Below, piece after piece: positions 5,997 to 8,818 of a stretch of 8,818 nt of DNA. Position numbers and translations under genes: made by a program. The first letter of the stretch is position 1; each line of letters opens with the position of its first letter. Where the stretch lies: positions 1 through 8,818 of the forward strand of contig JAZLJA010000031.1 in the NCBI GenBank assembly GCA_045617625.1, in the 5' to 3' direction. The notes under the pieces are model-generated. The model saw nothing but the letters and a program-made list of their open reading frames with translations. It was not told the origin of the DNA and searched no databases. Source of the DNA: Firm-04 sp045617625 (lineage in GTDB: Bacteria > Bacillota > Clostridia > Oscillospirales > Ruminococcaceae).

Positions 5997-6266
5997 TTAC
6001 TCATCATAGACTTCCCGTCTGTGACCGACCGTCAGTGCAAGGATCACCAGCTTGTTGTCGTTGATCTGACAAATCAGACGGTAATCTCCGATGCGGTAAC
6101 GCCATTGACCGCTTCTATTCGCAGTCAATCCTTTTCCGTGAATACGAGGATTCTCGCAGTTGACAAGGTTTTTCTCAATCCATGCTTTAAGCATCTTCAT
6201 GGTGTACCTATCGAGCTTTTTGAATTCCTTGTCAAAGCGTGGTGTTGTTTCTACGCGATCACTCAT
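5997..6266 (-). CDS. relE: RelE-family mRNA interferase toxin
   Basis: The 89-residue protein is the usual size for RelE/StbE toxins, which cleave mRNA in the ribosomal A site when free of antitoxin. It shows the N-terminal helices (RFDKEFKKLDRYTMKML), the central GKGLTANRSGQWRYRIGDYR (W55, R56, R58, R63) and the C-terminal VGHRREVY (R83, R84, Y87), positions of the basic and Tyr residues used by this fold. I choose ATG 6266 because it overlaps the antitoxin stop by ATGA and has AAGGA upstream; an in-frame TTG at 6284 would add six residues but has no support. It looks intact. It is co-translated with relB and repressed through the shared operator. Confidence 0.9.
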   Translation of the reverse strand: MSDRVETTPRFDKEFKKLDRYTMKMLKAWIEKNLVNCENPRIHGKGLTANRSGQWRYRIGDYRLICQINDNKLVILALTVGHRREVYDE

Positions 6267-6484
6267 AAATCCAGTTCCTTCCAAAGATCTTCGATGGGAG
6301 CAGACTTTTTTCCCGATTCGAGATACTCTGCGTAGGCTTCATCGGCAACAGCCAAATCAAACTCATCCTCTATTTTTTCGAAAAGTGCCTGCTTAAAGGC
6401 TTCGCCTATCGAAATCGAGTGCAGCCGTGCATAGCTGTCGGCAAGCTGCTTTTCCTGTTCGTTTAGTCTGATTGAGAATGCCAT
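6263..6484 (-). CDS. relB: RelB-family antitoxin, ribbon-helix-helix type
   Basis: The 73-residue product starts with a compact RHH DNA-binding domain (FSIRLNEQEKQLADSYARLH, then SIGEAFKQALFEKIED) and ends with the flexible toxin-wrapping tail (KKSAPIEDLWKELDL) seen in RelB/DUF6290 antitoxins. The start at 6484 is fixed by AAAGGAG 8 nt upstream; a longer version from ATG 6529 would begin upstream of the -10 box and is rejected. The stop overlaps the relE start, ensuring coupled synthesis. It is expected to neutralise RelE and, with it, repress the promoter at the palindrome 6502-6516. No defects are seen. Confidence 0.9.
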   Translation of the reverse strand: MAFSIRLNEQEKQLADSYARLHSISIGEAFKQALFEKIEDEFDLAVADEAYAEYLESGKKSAPIEDLWKELDL

Positions 6485-6492
6485 AATATCAG

Positions 6493-6499
6493 CTCCTTT
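6493..6499 (-). promoter_or_regulatory. Ribosome binding site AAAGGAG that decides the relB start
   Basis: AAAGGAG lies 8 nt before ATG 6484. It excludes the upstream ATG codons at 6529 and 6502. Confidence 0.85.
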
Positions 6500-6501
6500 C
6501 A

Positions 6502-6516
6502 TAGTACATTGTACTA
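6502..6516. promoter_or_regulatory. relBE operator palindrome
   Basis: TAGTAC-ATT-GTACTA is a perfect 6-bp inverted repeat covering the -10 box (6508-6513). The position and form match autoregulatory operators bound by RHH antitoxin-toxin complexes. Confidence 0.7.
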
Positions 6517-6536
6517 CAATTTTTAGCATTTGTCAA
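6508..6536 (-). promoter_or_regulatory. Sigma-A promoter of relBE
   Basis: Minus-strand TTGACA (6531-6536, full consensus) and TACAAT (6508-6513) have a 17-bp spacer. The leader to the relB start is only about 20 nt. Confidence 0.88.
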
Positions 6537-6616
6537 GCAGTTTGCTTATATTTTCTTTGTTTTTCAGAGAACTATTCATTTTATCTTTCAACAATGGCGG
6601 CTCTGCCACACTACCC

Positions 6617-6664
6617 CTTGATTGATAGCTTGATTATATACTTGATTACTTCCTTGATTACGGC
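6617..6664. repeat. Four 12-bp tandem repeats, consensus CTTGATTANNNN
   Basis: Units begin at 6617, 6629, 6641 and 6653: CTTGATTGATAG, CTTGATTATATA, CTTGATTACTTC, CTTGATTACGGC. The first seven bases are invariant and position 8 is A except in the first unit; the last four vary. The array ends where the truncated LRR-dockerin frame becomes recognisable. Confidence 0.75.
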
Positions 6665-6672
6665 ATTATCCG

Positions 6673-6957
6673 AACAATCCCCTGCTGGTCATCCGCTGCT
6701 ATGAGGATTCGCCGGCAGAGATGTATGCGGCGGATTCCGAGATCACATTTGAAAGCATGGGCAAAAAACCGCTGGCCGGTGACCTCAACGCCGATACAAA
6801 AGTTACTGCTGCGGACGCGGTCATACTCAGCAGAATTATCAATGAGGATGCACCCGAAAGCTGCGACAAAACCGTATTTAAGTATGCAGACCTCAATTAT
6901 GACGGTATGTACAACATGACCGATATGCTTATGCTGATGCAGATGATCCGTAAGTGA
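6673..6957 (+). pseudogene. LRR protein C-terminus with type I dockerin, 5' part deleted
   Basis: The frame reads NNPLLVIRCYEDSPAEMYAA (the closing cap of an LRR_5 block) and then a dockerin, ending with a TGA stop. Counting from Met at 6721, the two calcium-binding loops are residues 21-32 (DLNADTKVTAAD) and 57-68 (DLNYDGMYNMTD), each followed by a hydrophobic helix (AVILSRII; MLMLMQMI). Dockerins bind cohesin modules to hold enzymes or adhesins on the cell-surface scaffold. Upstream of 6673 the frame soon meets a stop and the tandem repeats, with no start, signal peptide or ribosome binding site. A free 78-residue dockerin from 6721 is the alternative, but it would have no export signal. 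Confidence 0.78.
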
Positions 6958-7004
6958 TTGTGGGGAACATTGTCCCTTTGGAATCCCATTATAGACAAAA
7001 CAAA

Positions 7005-7030
7005 AGGGCGGAGATACAGTTCTCCGCCCT
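7005..7030 (-). terminator. Rho-independent terminator downstream of the second ATPase
   Basis: A 10-bp stem (AGGGCGGAGA / TCTCCGCCCT) with a 6-nt loop is followed on the minus strand by TTTGTTTTGT. It can also receive transcription from the plus-strand dockerin remnant, though the plus-strand T-tract is weak. Confidence 0.78.
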
Positions 7031-7043
7031 CAACTTGTCCACA

Positions 7044-7075
7044 AAGTCCCTCTGACGAAGCCGTCAGAGGGACTT
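7044..7075 (-). terminator. 14-bp hairpin containing the ATPase stop codon
   Basis: Arms AAGTCCCTCTGACG and its exact inverse enclose an AAGC loop. The TGA stop of the ATPase (7064-7066) is in one arm. Together with the hairpin 14 nt further on it makes a tandem terminator arrangement. Confidence 0.65.
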
Positions 7076-8416
7076 ATGATACTCCCCAAGCTTCGGCAGA
7101 ATCTCCCTGAGCAGGAACGTGCAGAAATAGGGGAACGTGTACACATTGTCGCTGTACCCGATATTCCCGTCGATGAGCTTCACACCAAAGCGGATATCCG
7201 CATAATGTTCCGACTGTATCAGCGTCCGAAGCGATTTCGCCCTGCCGTTGACCGCCTTCACTTCCACAGGCACAAGCGCATCCGCCGTCCGCAGGAAAAA
7301 GTCTTCCTCCAGCGTAGAATCGGGCTTTTTATAGTAGTACAGCGCACCACCCGACTTCACCAATGCCTCCCCGACAATATTCTCATACAGCGCACCTTTA
7401 TACACGCCGAGATTCTTGTTTGCACGCAGATCGTCCTGCGCTTCCTCGTCGAGCATTGCGACCAGAAGCCCCGTGTCTGCAAAGTACAGCTTGAAAAAGT
7501 CGCTGTTGTAATTGCCTTTCAGCGGCAGAGCAGGAAAGTCCAGACAGTAGCAGAGATTCACAATCCCTGCATCTTCCAGCCACTCCACGCATCCGCGATA
7601 GTCCTTGAACCGCGCACCCTTTGCCGCTTTAGAGATCTGAAACTTTTTGTTTTCCTGTGCGAGCTGCGGCACAATGCGGTTGAACACATTGAGAATGCGT
7701 GTCTGGTCGGTGCCGTCCGCATATTTTCGGATGTCCTCTTTGTAGTCCTCGACAAGCTGACGCTGTGTGGCGAGCGAGCCTTCAAATGTCCCTTTTTCGA
7801 TGAAATCACGCACCACGGCAGGCATTCCGCCCAGCACGCAGTATTCTAAAAACAGTTGCCGTCCCGTCTGCAAAACCGTATCGTTCAGCGGTTTGCACGA
7901 AAGCATATGTTCCGTGAGCGTCTGCCGCAGGGTATCGTCATAGCCTTTCGCCCAGAGGAATTCCTCGAAATCCATCGAAAACATGGTGTAGTCGGTTTTG
8001 TAGCCGACGCTGTTGCTTTCGATGGCGCGGTAGTGGATGCCGAGGAGCGAACCACTGCAAATCACATCATATCTGCCGTCCTGACAGAAAAATTTGAGTG
8101 CGGTGGCGATGTCGGGGTACTGTTGGATCTCATCGAAAAAAAGGAGCGTTTTGTTTGGGATGAAATGTTTGAACGGATCGATCAGCGAGATGCTGCGAAG
8201 AATGTCATCGGTGCGGTAGCCGTCCGAGAGAATTGTGCGGTATTTGGGTTCTTCGACAAAGTTGATCTCGATGACACTTTCGTAGTGTTTGCTTGCAAAT
8301 CTGCGGATGGATTCGGTTTTTCCGACCTGTCGGCAGCCTTTGACGATCAGAGGCTTGCGGTTTGTGTCGGCTTTCCAGTTTTCGAGATAGCGGTCGATTT
8401 TTCGGTTCAGATACAT
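7064..8416 (-). CDS. AAA_14 / DUF4143 family ATPase (second copy)
   Basis: The 450-residue product has Walker A at 27-34 (GCRQVGKT), Walker B at 91-98 (LLFFDEIQ, D95/E96), a sensor-like ICSGSLLG at 119-126, and the family motif VLGGMPAVV near 194-202. The C-terminal nuclease-like region keeps E345 (GALYENI), E371/D372 (LEEDFFL) and E385-V-K387 (PVEVKAV). It is clearly paralogous to the ATPase at 4293-5588 but diverged in most of its length (Cys instead of Ala in the P-loop, Phe-rich Walker B). It stands alone: no RHH gene follows, and the stop lies inside a terminator hairpin. Promoter and ribosome binding site are good. The cellular role of this family is not established; it looks intact. 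Confidence 0.88.
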   Translation of the reverse strand: MYLNRKIDRYLENWKADTNRKPLIVKGCRQVGKTESIRRFASKHYESVIEINFVEEPKYRTILSDGYRTDDILRSISLIDPFKHFIPNKTLLFFDEIQQYPDIATALKFFCQDGRYDVICSGSLLGIHYRAIESNSVGYKTDYTMFSMDFEEFLWAKGYDDTLRQTLTEHMLSCKPLNDTVLQTGRQLFLEYCVLGGMPAVVRDFIEKGTFEGSLATQRQLVEDYKEDIRKYADGTDQTRILNVFNRIVPQLAQENKKFQISKAAKGARFKDYRGCVEWLEDAGIVNLCYCLDFPALPLKGNYNSDFFKLYFADTGLLVAMLDEEAQDDLRANKNLGVYKGALYENIVGEALVKSGGALYYYKKPDSTLEEDFFLRTADALVPVEVKAVNGRAKSLRTLIQSEHYADIRFGVKLIDGNIGYSDNVYTFPYFCTFLLREILPKLGEYHKSL

Positions 8417-8427
8417 GGCAGTTCACA

Positions 8428-8434
8428 CTCCTTT
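8428..8434 (-). promoter_or_regulatory. Ribosome binding site AAAGGAG of the second DUF4143 ATPase
   Basis: AAAGGAG lies 11 nt before ATG 8416, slightly longer than ideal, but no better in-frame start is present. Confidence 0.7.
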
Positions 8435-8450
8435 TCGGTTGTCTGAATGT

Positions 8451-8479
8451 ATTATACCATAAACGGAGCGAAAAATCAA
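8451..8479 (-). promoter_or_regulatory. Sigma-A promoter of the second ATPase
   Basis: Minus-strand TTGATT (8474-8479) and TATAAT (8451-8456) are 17 bp apart. The -35 hexamer and spacer length are the same as for the first ATPase. Confidence 0.8.
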
Positions 8480-8498
8480 CTGTTTTTCACATTTCATG

Positions 8499-8520
8499 AG
8501 GGAATTATTTCCAGTTCCCT
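8499..8520. other. Small inverted repeat upstream of the second ATPase promoter
   Basis: AGGGAA and TTCCCT form 6-bp arms around a 10-nt loop, about 20 bp upstream of the -35 box. Function unknown. Confidence 0.3.
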
Positions 8521-8540
8521 GCATTTTATGTGGGAACGAT

Positions 8541-8650
8541 TGTTGGGGACGAGCACGCGAAGCGCAATAAAAGTTTTACTCGATTTTTATCAAAAAATCG
8601 CAGGAGTCGAGGGGGCGGCGCCCCTCATCGCGCTTGGGGCGGAGCTCCAT
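8541..8650. repeat. Structured GC-rich intergenic block, candidate dispersed repeat
   Basis: Three nested or adjacent inverted repeats occur here: AAGCGC (8560-8565) with GCGCTT (8630-8635), CGATTTTT with AAAAATCG (8581-8600), and GAGGGG with CCCCTC (8609-8626), plus GGGGCGGAGCTCC at the end. No ORF fits. The composition differs sharply from the AT-rich flanks. The form suggests a dispersed intergenic palindromic element, though its copy number cannot be seen here. Confidence 0.5.
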
Positions 8651-8671
8651 TATAAATACAACGATACGACA

Positions 8672-8703
8672 AAAAACGAACCGACTTTCGTCGGTTCGTT
8701 TTT
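8672..8703. terminator. Bidirectional rho-independent terminator
   Basis: A 14-bp stem (AAAAACGAACCGAC and its inverse) has a TTTC loop and A/T tracts on both sides. It lies just after the stop of the minus-strand dockerin gene and probably terminates it. Confidence 0.9.
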
Positions 8704-8713
8704 GTTTTGGATA

Positions 8714-8818
8714 TCAGCCTTGGCTCAGTTTCTTGAGAATCCAGAGCACATCGAAGATATCCACGCAATTATCTTTGTTGGTGTCAGTATTGATCGCACC
8801 ATAGAATTCTGCGGGTTT
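8714..8818 (-). CDS. C-terminal end of a dockerin-containing protein (5' part outside window)
   Basis: The last 34 codons before TGA at 8714-8716 are visible. They contain a dockerin calcium loop DTNKDNCVDIFD (acidic ligand positions 1, 3, 5 and 12) followed by the helix VLWILKKLSQG. This is the second F-hand repeat of a type I dockerin, normally at the extreme C-terminus of cellulosomal enzymes or structural proteins. The catalytic or binding part lies beyond the right edge, so the function of the whole protein cannot be given. A strong terminator follows directly. Confidence 0.8.
   Translation of the reverse strand, partial: KPAEFYGAINTDTNKDNCVDIFDVLWILKKLSQG

Noticed and set aside
6263..6529. 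Longer RelB starting at ATG 6529
   Set aside because: That ATG is upstream of the -10 box and would not be transcribed; ATG 6484 has an ideal AAAGGAG site.
7076..8446. Plus-strand frames of 257 and 196 residues opposite the second ATPase
   Set aside because: They are antisense to a gene with intact Walker motifs, promoter and ribosome binding site, and show no family features.
1..8818. CRISPR array, tRNA or rRNA genes
   Set aside because: No spaced identical repeats of CRISPR length and no cloverleaf or rRNA-like segments were seen on either strand.

Overview
The window looks like accessory DNA from a gut or rumen Firmicute of the Ruminococcus type (Oscillospiraceae). The evidence is the kind of proteins present: a secreted BspA-like leucine-rich-repeat protein with a long Thr-rich linker, two dockerin C-termini, and AAA_14/DUF4143 ATPases. 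AAAGGAG ribosome binding sites and consensus sigma-A promoters with 17-bp spacers fit a Firmicute. Genus is inferred from these styles, not from a database match.

Layout. (1) 1-2341, minus strand: promoter, ribosome binding site and the first 755 codons of a large exported modular protein (signal peptide, LRR_5 repeats, cohesin-like beta domain, Thr-rich linker, papain-like cysteine-protease domain), running off the left edge. (2) About 2485-3692: gene debris. It holds a hairpin, a roughly 406-bp internally deleted IS66-type element with 23-bp terminal inverted repeats and only the transposase C-terminus, the C-terminal scrap of an LRR protein on the minus strand, and a plus-strand acidic protein that seems to lack its own start. 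(3) 3832-5651, minus strand: a compact operon of one promoter, an AAA_14/DUF4143 ATPase, a ribbon-helix-helix (RHH) antitoxin-like gene joined by an ATGA overlap, and a 39-residue ORF joined by a TAATG overlap. It ends in a perfect 19-bp inverted repeat. The RHH gene appears split by a one-base frameshift. (4) 5745-6536, minus strand: a relB-relE toxin-antitoxin operon with a palindromic operator on its -10 box, followed by the remains of a second, ParE-like toxin. (5) 6617-6957, plus strand: four 12-bp tandem repeats and then an N-terminally truncated LRR-dockerin tail. (6) 7005-8479, minus strand: a second AAA_14/DUF4143 ATPase with its own promoter and two tandem 3' hairpins. (7) 8499-8818: a structured GC-rich intergenic block, a bidirectional terminator, and the last 34 residues of another minus-strand dockerin protein.

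How the genes relate. Two themes are interleaved. One is the extracellular fibre-degrading or adhesion machinery: dockerin tails dock proteins onto cohesin scaffolds, and the LRR/cysteine-protease protein may belong to that set. The other is a mobile or selfish layer: toxin-antitoxin genes, DUF4143 ATPases with RHH partners, and IS66 remnants. Several LRR and dockerin scraps lie exactly where mobile-type modules begin, which suggests repeated insertion and deletion. The least ordinary unit is the ATPase-RHH-small ORF operon at 3832-5651. It is built like an autoregulated toxin-antitoxin-type module, but no function can be assigned from sequence alone.
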